A stretch of 64,000 bases of DNA from Leptobrachium leishanense (GCA_009667805.1 CM019069.1:97809204-97873203); one strand, 5' to 3'; shown: positions 10,710-22,721, counted from the stretch's first letter. A program made the numbers and translations. Notes: generated by a model from the letters alone, not told the origin.

Positions 10710-12263
10710 CGGGGGGCGTGGCCGGCTGCTGAAGGGGGTGGACGTGTCTCAGTGGAGCTCCGCACGTCTTCTCCATACAGGGACAACTCAATGACTTTTT
10801 CTGCAGCATTTTGCTTCTAAAAGGTCCCTGAGCGGCTGGCCTTCGGTACTGTGCCGTCTGGAGCCCGTTTAGCACCCCCTCCGGACCAGCGACTTTGCTG
10901 GCGGCTGCTGCCTTGTGGCTGCAGCGCAGCACCAGCGGCCATCTTGCGGCCTGAAACCAGGTTCCAGCTGGCTGGCGGTCACGCTGGTCAGACCGCCCTG
11001 CCCCGGATCGAGGTACTCTTGTGGACGACAGAGATGGTGGGCCCACATCTCCCAGTAGACCTAGGTGCCTGTACCATGGGAGTGGCGGATGGACCTGCGG
11101 GGGGCTGGATGAACGGATCCTTCCCCCCCTCTGGAGGTGAGGGAGCCCTGGTCACAGGCCTTGATGTCTGCCGAAGACTGCTAGATGGGGAGGACGCTGA
11201 TAGCCCTGTCACCAGGGGTGTCTGGCACTGGATGCTGGCTATTCTGAGGAGCTACAGCGGAGTGAAGACCTCGAGGTCAGAAGAGGCAGAGACCGTGGAG
11301 GGTACGGGTGGTTCTGTGGCCTGCTCGCTCGCTGAGGTGTCCCTGGGGAGCTGTGCCGGGAGCGGCGATCTGCCTGGAGAGGGAACGGGATGCAGAGCTG
11401 GAGAAGTAAGCTATGCACCGCTGGTCGACCACCTACTTGAGGGGAGAATTAGAGCGGAACTGACGCCTACAGAGATGTGCAGGGCAGAGGTGGAACCCGT
11501 GCGACCTGCCATGTCTCCCCCTACGATGACTGTGCTGAGAACGCAGCGAAGCTCCGAGAAGCTGGGGTGCGTACGTTGGCCTTGTGCGGTGGCCCGTCCT
11601 GCAGTGATGCTGGCTCAGGGGCTATCTGGTTGTCGCAACCTTTGCGTGGTGTCTCAGGGTGCTGAGGAGGCCCACGAGACCTTCCCGTGGGATACGGGCT
11701 GATGAGGACTGTAGTATCGCTCTTTTCTTTTGTCGCAGGCCCGTATCTCCTTGAGGATCCCCCTCCTTGCAGCCTTATCCCCCCCCTCGCTGAGTATTAT
11801 TATTTTTCACTGTCCCCCTCCTTTTTTTTTCCCTCTTATGTTGAGATTCCCTGTTTTTTATGAGACCCCACCTCCTTTCCCCCTTTTGTCTGGGACATCA
11901 TGAGTATTATCTGAGGACACTTTTCATATCTTGACGAGACCCCCCCCTTTGGGGATGTTTTTCTGGGACACTTTTGTGGAGTTTTCACACTGTTTTTGGC
12001 TTTTTTTCCCCTGATTCCTTCTGATTTTTCGCTGAAGTTTATTTTTTGTTTTCGCTTACTGTGATATCTGATGTCATATGAAGGCCCTGCGAGGCCCTCG
12101 CCTTTTGTTTGATTTTGATGTGCTTGTGCAAAATTCATAGAGAATTATAAAAATAAAAAAAAGGAAATCACCACACAGTACATGAGATCTCACACCGTAA
12201 CAAAACTGTGCACTTGCAAAACTCTTTCAGCAATGAATAAAATATCACAAAGTTAAAAAAAAA
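10710..12263 (+). mobile_element. Non-autonomous L1-type retroposon without ORF1/ORF2
   Basis: Flanked by a 17-bp duplication AAAAAATGCTGTCCTGG (10693-10709; 12264-12280) and ending in a poly(A) run (12255-12269), as in target-primed reverse transcription. The first kilobase is GC-rich and starts GGGGGGCGTGGCC, like the start of the related minus-strand copy at 24948-26172. The last 500 bp are T-rich, with a polyadenylation signal AATAAA near 12237. The 283-codon open frame at 10851-11702 resembles no L1 protein and probably reflects base composition. Best read as a 5' UTR joined to a 3' UTR. Confidence 0.72.
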
Positions 12264-12715
12264 AAAAAATGCTGTCCTGGCACCTGGGTTTGGCTACCTA
12301 GCCCTCCATTCTGCCAGGCCCCACGTTCCAGTGAGCGGCCGCTCGCTGGGTCCTCCACCCGCCGGACAAGAAGCCTTTTATAAGGCTTCGTCCGTGTGGG
12401 TAAGCTGTGTGCTCACTGAGATTTTGTCACGTTTTTCCTGGTTTTGGCCGCGCCCCTGGTGGTGAGAGGCATTCATGAATGTTTTCCCCTGTTTTGTGTT
12501 TGGCTGTGCTGTCTGGGGCTGCTCCAGCGTTCTGCTGTGATCTTCTGGTCTGAGGTCACATGGCTCAATCACACAGACCCACTGCCTATATAACTCCTAG
12601 CAGCCAGTGGCGACTCTAGGAACAATATTTAGGGGGGGCACAGAAGATACCGCAGTCAAAACTGGGGGGGCACTAATAATTTTTACCACTAAATCATACC
12701 ACTGAAAAAAACTAA

Positions 12716-13939
12716 GGGCCCTATCACCTGGTGTGAACTAAAACACCATCACTAAAGGAAAAATTTAGTGCGAGTCGCTAAAACTTACAGGGTTATTCAG
12801 AGAGAGGTGAAAAGCAGGAGAATGACTGGAGAATGGAAAATTCTTGGTCAAAGAATCGGCTATTTTGACCTAGAATTTTCCATTCTCCAGTCATTCTCCT
12901 GCTTTTCACCGCTTTCTGAATAACCCTGTTAGTGCCTGACGACCTACTAACAGATCACCTTGACTGCAGTAGTCCATGAACAAGGTCGTTTGGCGCACGC
13001 TAGGGAAACTCTAAGACCCAAGTTGAGACCCAGCGCTAATGCGGTTGTGTACAGGATAGAACTGTTTTTTTTCCAGTGCAGAGTGCCGGGTCATACCTAT
13101 CCCCCACCCTCACAAGCTTGAGTATGAACACATCCAGTGAATAACCTCTCACCCCTGCATTATTAAAATCCTCCACGGTGGCCGTATCATCCATGTTTTG
13201 ATGCACACATATATTAAGGCTGATGGGCATTGCATGATAAATGCCTCCCAGCAGCATGTTGAATCATTACACTGCATTTAATAGATCCAAAAGGAAGGCC
13301 AGGTGAGCGACAAAAATTTCCCTGCTACAGCATATAAACAATACATGTTTCAGGGCAAGACTTATCCATGTGTTCCTTTAAACATGGTCCACACAGTCAC
13401 CCTAATAATCAACTGCTTACATACTATGAATAGCCCCCAGCATAAAATGTTTAAAATTAGGCAATATATTAGAATTAGGATATATGTGGATAAAGGATAC
13501 ATTTATAATAGAGCCGACTGCAACAGCAGCGACATTGCTGACCATATCCATTACTATGGTGTATGGGGCCAAGAGAACACCTGTGTTGCATTCCTTTCAA
13601 TTGCCTGTTAGTTTTGGACGAGGACCTGTTTTTTCTGTTTTTTTGGAGTTAGCACCAGGGCTGAGCAGTAGGTAAAATGTTGCAATTAGTGCACCTCAAA
13701 AAATTTAGTGCTGGCACCAAGTGATCTGTAAAGATATCTAGCACTCCCCGTGTTAAGTATAGGACGCGGAAAGTACAGTAAGCTCGCGGTACAAATCGCT
13801 AATAGCGACGCGCTAAATGATTTTTCCCATTTGTAGCGGGAGCAAACGATCTGTTGGTCAGGCGCTAGACTGAACTAACCTGGCGCTAACGCAAAATCAC
13901 GCCGACGCAAGGGTTAGCTCACACCAGGTAATAGTGCCC
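12716..13939. mobile_element. PIF/Harbinger-type element nested in the hAT
   Basis: Termini GGGCCCTATCACCTGGTGTGA and its near inverse TCACACCAGGTAATAGTGCCC, with TAA flanks at 12713-12715 and 13940-13942. A three-base TWA duplication suggests PIF/Harbinger. The interior has short open frames without recognised domains. Confidence 0.75.
12788..12928. mobile_element. 141-bp palindromic MITE, Harbinger-type
   Basis: Almost entirely an inverted repeat starting CAGGGTTATTCAG and ending CTGAATAACCCTG, flanked by TTA (12785-12787; 12929-12931). It lies inside the previous element. Confidence 0.85.
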
Positions 13940-15523
13940 TAAATAAGTATATATATAAATAAGATTACAAAACCCCAGAGTAATGTGATGCAATGATGCC
14001 TTTTTGTTGTACTAACCTAATACTTAAATTCAATATTTTATTTGACGCAATTTGGCAGTTTCCGCTGAATGTCTGATTGCTGCTTCAGCGACTCCACTTT
14101 TAGCAAATTACAGTGACCATTCGCTAAATAGAGAATTTACCTTATTTTCTGCAAAATAAATTCCCCGAAATGTGACGAAAGCAGAGGATCTACAAATCAT
14201 TAGACCGTTTAGATTCTAACTTCCATAATAACCCCTAAAATGCCTTAAACCCAGAGAAATGCAATAAAAATAATAAACAATGTGGCATTTAGCTACCCCT
14301 CAACCCCTAAAATGCCATTAATCAAGGGAAAACATGAAATGAATACACTGAGGCATGTAGCCAACCCATTAACCCCTAAAATGCCATTAATCAAGGAAAA
14401 AACAAATGTATACGGTGAGGGATGAAGCCTGCCCATTAACCCTTAATATACAACTAAACCAAGGCATAAACTAACGTAATACACAATGTAATGTATAGTC
14501 TGAACATTAACCATTTCACTGCTGAGCCATTTCAACCCTGTGAAAATGTTTACGTTTAAGTGCATGTTTTTATTTGATGTTTTATGACTTTTACATCACA
14601 CTGAATATGGTCATGTGGGGTATCATTGAAAAGGCCAGAATCTGCCCTTTCAAATGACACCTAGTTCATCCATATACGATGCATAGCTACGGAGATACGT
14701 TGGTCCGAAGAAGTGTGGGAAGCTGGATGATGATTTTTGGTGGGGGGCACATGGGGGGGCAAGGAACAACCTAGGGGGGGCAATTGCCCCCCTGTAGAGT
14801 CGCCTATGCTAGCAGCACAGTGCTTCTTTGACCTGTTGTGAGTTTACATGGTGGTTGTGTTTCCTATGTCCTGGTTCCCGATTCCCGCGTTGCTGCATAG
14901 CTTCATGTCTAGTATTTCTGGTTATGACTTTTCGCTTATGTTCCTGGATATTCTCTTGCTTGCTCCCTGTACTCTGTATTCTGCATATCCCGTTGCTGAC
15001 CTGGCCTGACTGGGAACGGCTCCTGTGTATGACTTCTGGCTATAATTCTGGTTTATTCTCTGGTCTGCTCCTTGTACCCTGTACCATGCATTTTGGTTTC
15101 TGTGTATGACCCTAAGCGTGTTCTCTGGATCTCTCTCTGGCCTGCTCCCCTTAACCTGTATGCCTGTTCAGTTGCCAAGTTCTGCTACTCCTGACCACTC
15201 TTATGTTTCATGTTTTATGTGTCTTGTTTAGGATTCTGTTTGTCTTGTTATCCCTCGCTCTTCCTGTTCCCCCTGGCTCTGTCATCCTTTGTGAGGTATC
15301 TTTATTAGTTAGAGGCCACACAAGGACCTACCCCAGCATAGGGATCCCTTTAGCTTTCTTCTATGCCCCCCTGTCTCTCGTGCTTTCAGTCTGGTTCACC
15401 TCTTGTCTGGAATCTGTTCTGTATATTGTATGTCTTGTACCAAGCCAGCAGCTCACCTGCCTAAAGGGCTACACTCCTTGTTCCAAGCCATCACGATGGC
15501 CCAAGTGGGCGCCCAGCATGACA

Positions 15524-16375
15524 GATCTGTAGCGGCAACGTGCATACTTTACTGCCGGGCTGCTCAGCGTGTCTGTCTGGGGTTATAAATCAGACCCCTG
15601 TGACAGGCGCATACACAGCTGCTGCTGGCCTGCCCCCTCCCTCTCTCAGCTACTGATTGGAGGATGCCATCAAACAGGGAGGGGGAGTGGGGAGCTCAAA
15701 TCTGTGCACGCTGAGTTTCAGCTTGCCTGCCTGACCTTCAAGTCACCATCACACAGCCCAGGAGCATCACACAATAAAAAGTGGGTGCAATAGTGCCGGC
15801 GGGGTATGGTAAATTCCTATAAAATTAAGTGGTATAATCAAACAGCAATGCAAACATGCAGAAAATAAATAAATGAGATGTGATGCTACCTAAAATGGAT
15901 ATAACAACAAAGGAAAAAGCACAAATAAAACAACCAAAATATGTGCCATACAGGGATTAGGCAGAAGAAGAATCCATAAAGCACATCCAACAGTGCAGTA
16001 ATCAGTGAAATTAGCAAATGAGGGCTGTAAATTTGCTGTGTGCCAATCATAAAGTAGTGACAGAATCAATGTATCTGATAATAATATACGGTGGTGAGAA
16101 TAAAACAATGGTCCTCCTAGAGGCAATTCAAGAACATCAAACACATAAAAAGTGGCAGTGTCAAACAATGGCTATAAGATAGCCTGTGCCAGAAATAGTC
16201 AATAAAGGTGACCGCGTGGAAACAAAAAAAAACACAGTTTATTGAAAGTGCATAATGCAAATGGAGGAAAAAAAAATGGTAGTAGAGTTGTCTGGGAATA
16301 CTCATAAATTGGGGGATCCTCCTAAAGGGTGGAAAGTGCTTGCGGTTGCGTCACTCGACGTATTTAATAGAGCCA
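15524..16375. other. hAT shell interior, no gene seen
   Basis: Continues the outer hAT after the solo LTR. It contains short open frames with no recognisable domains. Confidence 0.5.
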
Positions 16376-16512
16376 CACTTAGTCCTGGCTCTAGGATTAT
16401 GGGCCTCTTGCCAAATAAGAGGGTGACGCGTAAGTGACCTACACCGAAAAAGAAGGGCAGCGCCACCCTCTATTTGGCCAGAGGCCCATAATCCTAGAGC
16501 CAGGACCAAGTG
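16376..16512. repeat. Imperfect hairpin, about 45-bp arms
   Basis: CACTTAGTCCTGGCTCTAGG pairs with CCTAGAGCCAGGACCAAGTG, and the arms extend through CCCATAATC and CACCCTCT. Possibly a small fold-back MITE; no clear duplication was found. Confidence 0.65.
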
Positions 16513-16554
16513 CCCCTGACGGCACCTCCCTGGTATACATGTATATTTTCTTTT

Positions 16555-16742
16555 TTTTAAAGGATTTTACCAGAAAGGATACATTGAGATTTCAACTATG
16601 TCCTGGGTGGCGAGTATGTACCGTTAGGCGTCTTGCCCAAGGACACTTACTGGAGACGTGCTCTTGCTGGGATCGAACCTGTGTCTCCACAGTCTCTCTC
16701 CATGGTTATAGAGCAGTGATGTTACCTCTAATCCACCCAGCC
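16555..16742 (-). mobile_element. tRNA-derived SINE with L2-type 3' tail
   Basis: On the minus strand it opens with a tRNA-like head: an A-box-like TGGATTAGAGG, and a B box GGTTCGATCCC about 45 bases later. A core containing CTTGGGCAAGACGCC follows. The tail AAATCTCAATGTATCC...TGGTAAAATCC matches the 3' end of the L2 LINE at 37441. Sharing the tail implies mobilisation by L2 machinery. A second copy is at 23104-23253. Confidence 0.75.
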
Positions 16743-17208
16743 GGTCTGGTGTGTACGTACGTAAATGGAATGTCTGGGCATACATTTCAAAATTATGATA
16801 AATTGTACAGGCCTTCAGCAAAATCCTAAATTATTTATTGGAAAGTGGTCACATGACTTTAGAGTATCTGTACTCGGTCTTAAATAAAATGGTATCATTT
16901 ATCTTTAGTTAAATTTTGTTAGTCTGAAGAAAAACTTGGCTCCTAACTTTTGTGGCTGGCTCCCAGATTCAAAGCAAATTTGCCAAGCCCTGGGCTAGAT
17001 TATGTTTATTTCTAATAGAGAACAGTCTAATTAATAGAAAACTATTCAGTTTGGGGTGAGCCAAGATGATTTTGATAGAGGGAATAGATAGGGGATAGAG
17101 GGTGCCTGTTATCAAAATAAATTTATTTTTTCATACGAGTGTCAGAATTGTCCAATTGTTTAAACTACTTTTTCTTGCCATTATTCTTTTCTGAATAAAA
17201 ACCTGGGC

Positions 17209-17312
17209 GAATAAGAAGTTAATTTCAGTGCCTAAATAAGAAGCGGCCTGAATAAGAAGCTAACTTCAGTGTCTAAATAAGAAGCAGCCTGAATAAGAAG
17301 CTAACTTCAGTC
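17209..17312 (+). repeat. Tandem repeat, 41-bp period, about 2.5 copies
   Basis: GAATAAGAAG starts at 17209, 17250 and 17291, each followed by CTAACTTCAGTG-like text. Confidence 0.85.
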
Positions 17313-17980
17313 AGCGAAGAAGGGGAATGATGGGATGATTCCTGGCATGTGTTATCCCAATATTCCACCCATAATCCCCATCTAAAATAATAAAAAGACC
17401 AATATGCCTTTTAGAAACGGGTTAAATATGTTTCCTGCCTTGTGTAACCATGATATTCCACCCATAATCCCTATGTAGACTCATTTTCTCTATTCTTTCT
17501 CAATAATTTGCTATTATTCCATTTTACAGCTGTTTGTATATAACCTGAATAGATAAAGATTTTCAATAAACCTTTGCAACTTATTATCAAGAACTGCAGA
17601 AAAGAATACCATATATTGATTGGGTCATTAGCAGCTGTGTGTGTTCTGTATACTGACACCTATTGATGGAGCTGAGTATTGCAATCAAGCATCCCAATAT
17701 TCGGTTTAGTAAATTCCCCCGAATAAAGCGCGAACTTCCGTTCACTCTGCTCCAAACCATTCCCCGATACAGTGATCTAGGAGGTGGAGGTGGTGGTGGA
17801 GGGTTACACAAATGTATACGTTCTTTAACGCCGCTGTGGTCTAAAGAAGGCTCCTCAATAAATCACATATCACGGTTAATAGCGCGCACCACAGCATTGT
17901 GTTCACGTGAGTTCTGCGACATTTATGCACTTTGCACAACACGCAGCGTTGGTTCGAGCCTGTTGGGTTGAGGGTTTCCG
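17313..17980. other. Intergenic stretch upstream of the promoter
   Basis: AT-rich, with a short GGT/GGA run near 17780-17800 and two copies of ATATTCCACCCATAATCC (near 17363 and 17453). No gene seen. Confidence 0.5.
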
Positions 17981-18081
17981 TGACGTCAGTTCATCCGGGC
18001 AACGTATCGAACTGCCAATAGCTGGGCGGGGACGCTGGGTTTGGGGCGGGTTGATAAAGACACGCACGTTGACGTTGGAAC
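17981..18081 (+). promoter_or_regulatory. CpG-rich promoter of a host gene candidate
   Basis: Contains a perfect CRE TGACGTCA (17981-17988), CCAAT (18015-18019), Sp1-type GGGCGGGG (18024-18031) and GGGGCGGG (18043-18050). There is no TATA box close to the ATG. CpGs are kept here while the surrounding DNA is poor in them, as expected for an unmethylated housekeeping promoter. The ATG at 18082 has A at -3 and G at +4. Confidence 0.65.
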
Positions 18082-18118
18082 ATGGCGTCACCCTCATCGC
18101 GCGCACAAGGAAGAAAAG
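18082..18118 (+). CDS. Host gene candidate, coding exon 1
   Basis: An ATG in good context opens 12 codons (MASPSSRAQGRK) plus one base, then a splice donor AAAG|GTATAT at 18119. It sits just below a CpG promoter with CRE, CCAAT and Sp1 boxes. The leftover G joins in phase with the AT that begins the exon at 23375, giving an Asp codon. The protein was not recognised. The intron (18119-23374) is full of repeats. A chance ATG in a CpG island is the alternative; the phase match and conserved-looking second exon favour a real gene. Confidence 0.5.
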
Positions 18119-18989
18119 GTATATCCATAAAGGAATACACTAAAAATAAAAATCTGCTTATTTTCTCCAATAATTGTGATTCAGCAGCACCAGAGCCAAT
18201 GAGACTCTGATTAAACAAATAAAGTTTTGTGACTTGTTACTACAGGCAGACTGGTTTTGATAGGCTCTGCATGCGGAAGGACGTGTAACGTGGTGCATTG
18301 TGGGTCAGATGAGACCTAATTGGTTTGTGCTGTGAAACGATTTGATGGTAAAGCTTCACTGTGAGTTTGGTCTACGGTTATCACGTTGTAGAAAATGACC
18401 TGATCTTCAATGTCTGGATAGAGCTGGGCTTTCCTAGGTGGTGTATTGGAAACTTTATTTAGCCTGTGTCTTTAGTTTATCCTTTAAAATGACTAAGTCT
18501 AAGTGTACTTAATTACTGCTCATTTAGCTTTTGTGTTAGTATGGCAAAGCAAGCAAGAAAATGCATTGTTTTTGCACAGGAAGAAACTTGCACGTTTTCT
18601 CTTATTTCCAGCCCTCTGGTGTTTGGTTAGGGGTAGCTTTAATACGAATGTAAGAGATCACCAGTTCTGGGTCTGCTTTTGTACAATAAATCCTAAAATA
18701 CTTGTCATTTAAGAATGGTGGGTCTCCTTCCCCTATTCTTACTTTTGTGAGGCAACTATGATCTCAATTTCCTGGTATCCGCTGTATAAAGGTCCCAGTG
18801 AACCGTTTCTACCACAGGGAGGACATTAAATACCTTGGAGGATTGCTATAGCTAACGCGGGCGTAGGAAAGGGATTTACTTCTAGGACCTATGACTGAAT
18901 CCATTTAGAGCGCTATACTATGATCCACTCGAGCACCGTAACCCCATTCAAAGCGTGTGAGTATAGCCTTCCAAACTGACTTTTATAAA

Positions 18990-19290
18990 GGGTTATTCAA
19001 AGCGTGTCGAACTTTGCACCGAACAGTGAATTTCACCGCGCAATGTAATCGCTTCTAAATTTGTCTAATTCAGAAAGCTGTAGATTTGCCAAATACTGGC
19101 GATCTGACCCTGAAATATGGTGGTTTGCCACAGATTGGCCATCTTCAACCGCAGTGAAGTTGTCCCATAATCTATTCAGAGAACGCTGAAGTGTCAGTGA
19201 AATGCCCTGATTTTCGGTGATTCAGTTTGACAAGTTTAAACCGGTGAATCCCATAGTATTCAATGTTTTATTTTTATTTTTTTATTCAAC
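18990..19290. repeat. Dispersed repeat shared with two hAT interiors
   Basis: GTGAAATGCCCTGATTTTCGG followed by a CCCATAG...TTCAATG block recurs near 23960 and, inverted, near 53300-53380, both inside CAGTGGTG-type hATs. Probably a hAT fragment. Confidence 0.5.
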
Positions 19291-19631
19291 TGTTTATTTT
19301 CATTTTCAGCAAAATACCATTTTTATGATTTTTTGTTTTTTTATGTTATTTATTTAACCATTTCACCTGTGCAACTTAAAAAGGTGAAACTAATATATGA
19401 GCGACTCCTTTCATGCAAATCAAGATGGTTCAAGCCGTGATTTAATTCTGATTGGCTGAATCGTGTTAAACAGTTCGCACACCGATTTCTGCGTCTTTTT
19501 TACGTGTTATTTTTTTGACGGATGAAAAAATGCGCACGGATTGTAATGCCGCCGTTATTTTTCGCTTGTTAACGCTCCGTGCAAAAAAAATAGCGCTGCG
19601 TGTCGCTTTTGCGTGATGAATTTTAATAGTC

Positions 19632-19671
<40 letters not shown>

Positions 19672-19682
19672 GTATATATATG
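19632..19682. repeat. (GT)n(TA)n microsatellite
   Basis: A GT run followed by a TA run with one TG interruption. Confidence 0.95.
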
Positions 19683-21099
19683 TCGTTTTCGGCCAAGCTC
19701 ATTGTGCATTTTCAGTATCGGTCCCAAATTTTCATTTCGGTGCTTCCCTAATTTATATCTTTTTTATTGCTTTGTTGGAGGAACCTGAGGAATGGGATGG
19801 CGGAGTTATTTTCCAGAATGATACTGGGTGGGCTGGTTGGCAGACACACAGCAGCGGGCAGCTGCTGCTGAGCTCACAGCAACTCGTCTCTGATAAATTT
19901 GGATTTAAAGCAAACAAAAACAAACTCCCTATAATAATTACCATTTATGAAATTTCAATAAACTTTTTTTTTTTCAAGTTTCTTCTCATATCAAAGTTGA
20001 AAACGGGCACGGCGCTGCACCATGGCAAGAGACAACAAAATCAGCCACAAAGCAATGTAGTGTCAGTCCTGTCTGAAATATCCTTCCTTAGACAGACTTT
20101 TTATTAGATTTCAAAGAACTTATAGCCAGATACATTTCTACGTTAGAGTTTAACCAACAGTGAGACAAAAATTACATTTGATTCAGAGATGTCTTTTTTC
20201 TAGCTTACACTGTTCACACACCCTTTCCTGCACACAAAGGAAATGGCTAAATTCCCCAGGCTAACATCCTATGCAAGTAAAAGACTTGCAGGGTTTGACA
20301 CTTTTATAATGGGGGGGGGGTTGGATTTCACACTAATGCAAGAATTAAAAACTACCTTTCAGTCTCGAGAGTTGGGAGCCACAGTACCTGGCGCCCCACA
20401 AACGAGCACGTGACTTCAACACGTCACATGTGCCACTGCGCCATGTGTGAGCAAGTGCTGATGGGAGGAAGCATGGTAGCACACCACTCCCACATGTCAG
20501 TGACTGGCGGAAGATGGACTCTTGGACAAGGCTGACTTCACTCACAGTTGGTGGGCCGGCCACTTAACTAGGCCCACAGCGGTTGGCTACGTCGACCGGC
20601 TGACCTAGGCGAGCCCCAGGTGGCCGGCCTACTGAGCCATTGGCCCACCACGACTCTCCTGGTAGTCCCAATGACCAGGACATGTCTGTCAGCCACCTAC
20701 GGGAGAAGTCCTTAATTTGGTGCCGGATCATGGACAGGCATTTAAAGGGGTCAGACTGTGACCTCTCTAGTGATGCCTCGTCTTTTTTTATTCAGATTTT
20801 GGAAAGAGAGGGTCCAATGGACCCTTCCTTTCAGCCACTCTTCCGGCTCTACTTGAAACTGGCATCAGTGCACCGGGAGGGGTCTAAAGGGACAGTCTGA
20901 CTTTGGGGGTCTCCCCTTTCGCTGCAGAGACCCCATGACGTGTGGGGGGGGGGATGTCCTCCGCACACAGTGTAGACACCGGAGGATGTCCCACACACAT
21001 CAACAGGGTTAAATTTTTATTTTTTATTTTTTTGCACCTTTTTTCATTTTACGATTTTCACACATTTCATTTTTATTTTTTTTCCTTTTCATTCTGAAG

Positions 21100-21104
<5 letters not shown>

Positions 21105-21134
<30 letters not shown>
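21105..21134. repeat. Poly(T) tract, about 30 bases
   Basis: Homopolymer immediately left of the MITE at 21135. It may be the poly(A) of an unrecognised minus-strand retroposon. Confidence 0.8.
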
Positions 21135-21137
<3 letters not shown>

Positions 21138-21533
21138 TCCCCTGGCGGTCTGAATTCTGACATAGTGTAGGTCAGAATTGGTCCAATTTTCTTCAGCCCC
21201 CTGGTGGTATTCCAAGTGTGGTTCGGGGTTAAATTTCAATCTGAATGTGGTAATCGTGAGTGGCTCGGGCTGGATACATATCTGTCCCTGTGCTCTCTCG
21301 CTTTTCCCCGCAGTCACCTCCGCATGATCGCGGCAACCTGGTTCCCTTATTGTGAGAAGGGAAGCAGGATGCTGCGATCGGCCGAAGGAGAATGTGATTG
21401 CGGGAGGTCAGCAAGGGAGAGCAGGTACAGGTATGTATCCAGCCAGAGTGTGACTAGAGGTTACCGCTTTCAGTAGTGAAATTTAACCCCCGAGCCACAC
21501 TCTGGGGAGGGGGGGGGGCACCAGGGAGGTTAA
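21135..21533. mobile_element. MITE with ACCTCCCTGGCGG-type ends, TTAA target likely
   Basis: Left end ACCTCCCCTGGCGG; right end CCAGGGAGGTTAA. The interior has inverted partners such as GTGGTTCGGGGTTAAATTTCA and GAAATTTAACCCCCGAGCCAC. The right TTAA is present and the left one is lost in the T tract. Family (piggyBac- or Kolobok-like) is inferred from the TTAA. Confidence 0.6.
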
Positions 21534-21873
21534 AGAATAGCAGAGTTCAGTTTTGTACTTGTGTTCTTTTTTTCTTTTCCTCCAGCAATTCAGTGGTCTT
21601 TGGTAGCTCAATTTGTGGGGCACTTTGGGGAATAGTGAAATCACTGCAGGGTCGTCGAACTGGAATAGTCAGTAAGCCAAACAAAGCACTGAAATTTCAG
21701 TGCTTTCTGAATAATACTTTTAAACAAGATGAGACCTTTTAGGAAAGGTCCCTACTGGTCAACGTCTTACTCTGTAAAGCTTGTGCACATTTCAATTACA
21801 ATTGCGCATTTTGGAGTATGTTACTGCAGATAAGAACATATTCTGTCTTTTGTAGCAAAATCTTGCCATTAGG

Positions 21874-22491
21874 TTAAAGGAACACTCTAAAAAAATGGGG
21901 GGGGGGGGTGATTTTTTTTTTTTTTTTTTTATTAATCTTAATCTATCCCTACTCCCTTAATCGTTCTGTTTTTTTTTTGTAACTGTAATACTTACCCTAA
22001 AATGCTCTTGTTTCCAGCGGTGTCATTTTTTTATTTTTCATACTCTCCTCCCTCTTCCGCTCCCGTCCTTCTTGAGTCTTCTTGCCTTCTGGTTTACGTG
22101 AGAAGCGCGCATGCGCACCGCTCACGTAAGCCAGCCAATCGTCAGGCTTCCTCCCGGCTCCCTCTGAGGATTAGTGTTGCGCGCAAGCGTATGTGCGCAA
22201 CATTAACCCTCAGAGGGAGCCGCCAGCTACTGCAGTGAATTGGAGACGTCATCGCGCTTTCAGTGTGATGACCTCTCCTACTCGGCAAAAGTTGGCAATA
22301 TGATTCCCGCTCTGCTGACTGACAGCTGGGAGGGCGGAGTAAAGTTCTCCACCGCTCTCAGCTGTTTTCAGCATTTACAGCTGAACCACTGAGCGGAGGG
22401 AGGGGGGACAGAGGGCAGCATACTCTGGGCATCATGACCACCTAAAAAAGCTTAGGTGGTCATGTTGCCTAGACCTAGAGTATCCCTTTAA
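21874..22491. mobile_element. TTAA-flanked MITE
   Basis: TTAAAGGAACACTCTA at the left and, inverted, TTAAAGGGATACTCTA at the right, sharing TTAA at 21874-21877 and 22488-22491. A strong internal hairpin GGCTCCCTCTGAGG/CCTCAGAGGGAGCC lies near 22155-22220. TTAAAGGAACACT-type repeats are, from memory, common in frogs. Confidence 0.75.
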
Positions 22492-22721
22492 CTCATTGGG
22501 GGGGGGGCAGAGTTCCCTGCTCTGAAGTGAGTGCTGCATTTCTTTTAAGAGTGTTTTCCAACATTCTAGGTGAGGTGGTAAATGTGTAATATCTGTAGGC
22601 ATAGCCGGTGTACTGAATGGCATTGTAAAAGCAATAAAATTATATGGTAATCATATTAAGTGCAGGTTAAACAAAAAATGAAGGTGTAAAAGATACTGTA
22701 AGGTTATGGGAGCGGTTATCA

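Larger units (their letters stand above)
12605..14809. mobile_element. hAT element nested in the solo LTR
   Basis: Ends CAGTGGCGACTCTAG and, inverted, CATAGGCGACTCTAC. A perfect 8-bp duplication CTAGCAGC lies at 12597-12604 and 14810-14817. G-rich subterminal blocks (GGGGGGGCAC) occur at both ends. No transposase seen. Confidence 0.9.
12425..15523 (+). repeat. Solo LTR (about 886 bp without insert), Gypsy-like
   Basis: Begins TGTCACGTTTTTCC and ends CCCAGCATGACA. The flanking 5-mers are GATTT and GATCT, an imperfect duplication. It has the CT-rich U5-like text of other Gypsy LTRs here. It is interrupted at 12605-14809 by a hAT. Orientation is assumed. Confidence 0.65.
10652..16992. mobile_element. 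hAT element (shell) with nested insertions
   Basis: Left end CAGGGGTCAACAAAT; right end, inverted, CAGGGCTTGGCAAAT. An 8-bp duplication GGCTAGAT lies at 10644-10651 and 16993-17000, diagnostic of the hAT superfamily. No transposase is recognised in the shell, so it is non-autonomous. It carries an L1-derived retroposon, a solo LTR and a SINE. Confidence 0.88.

Noticed and set aside
10851..11702. 283-codon open frame
   Set aside because: Lies in the GC-rich leader of a non-autonomous L1-type retroposon, resembles no L1 protein and has a low-complexity Gly/Ala/Arg-rich composition.
16660..16730. A tRNA gene on the minus strand
   Set aside because: The A and B boxes are part of a SINE with core and L2 tail, present twice. 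The cloverleaf is not intact.
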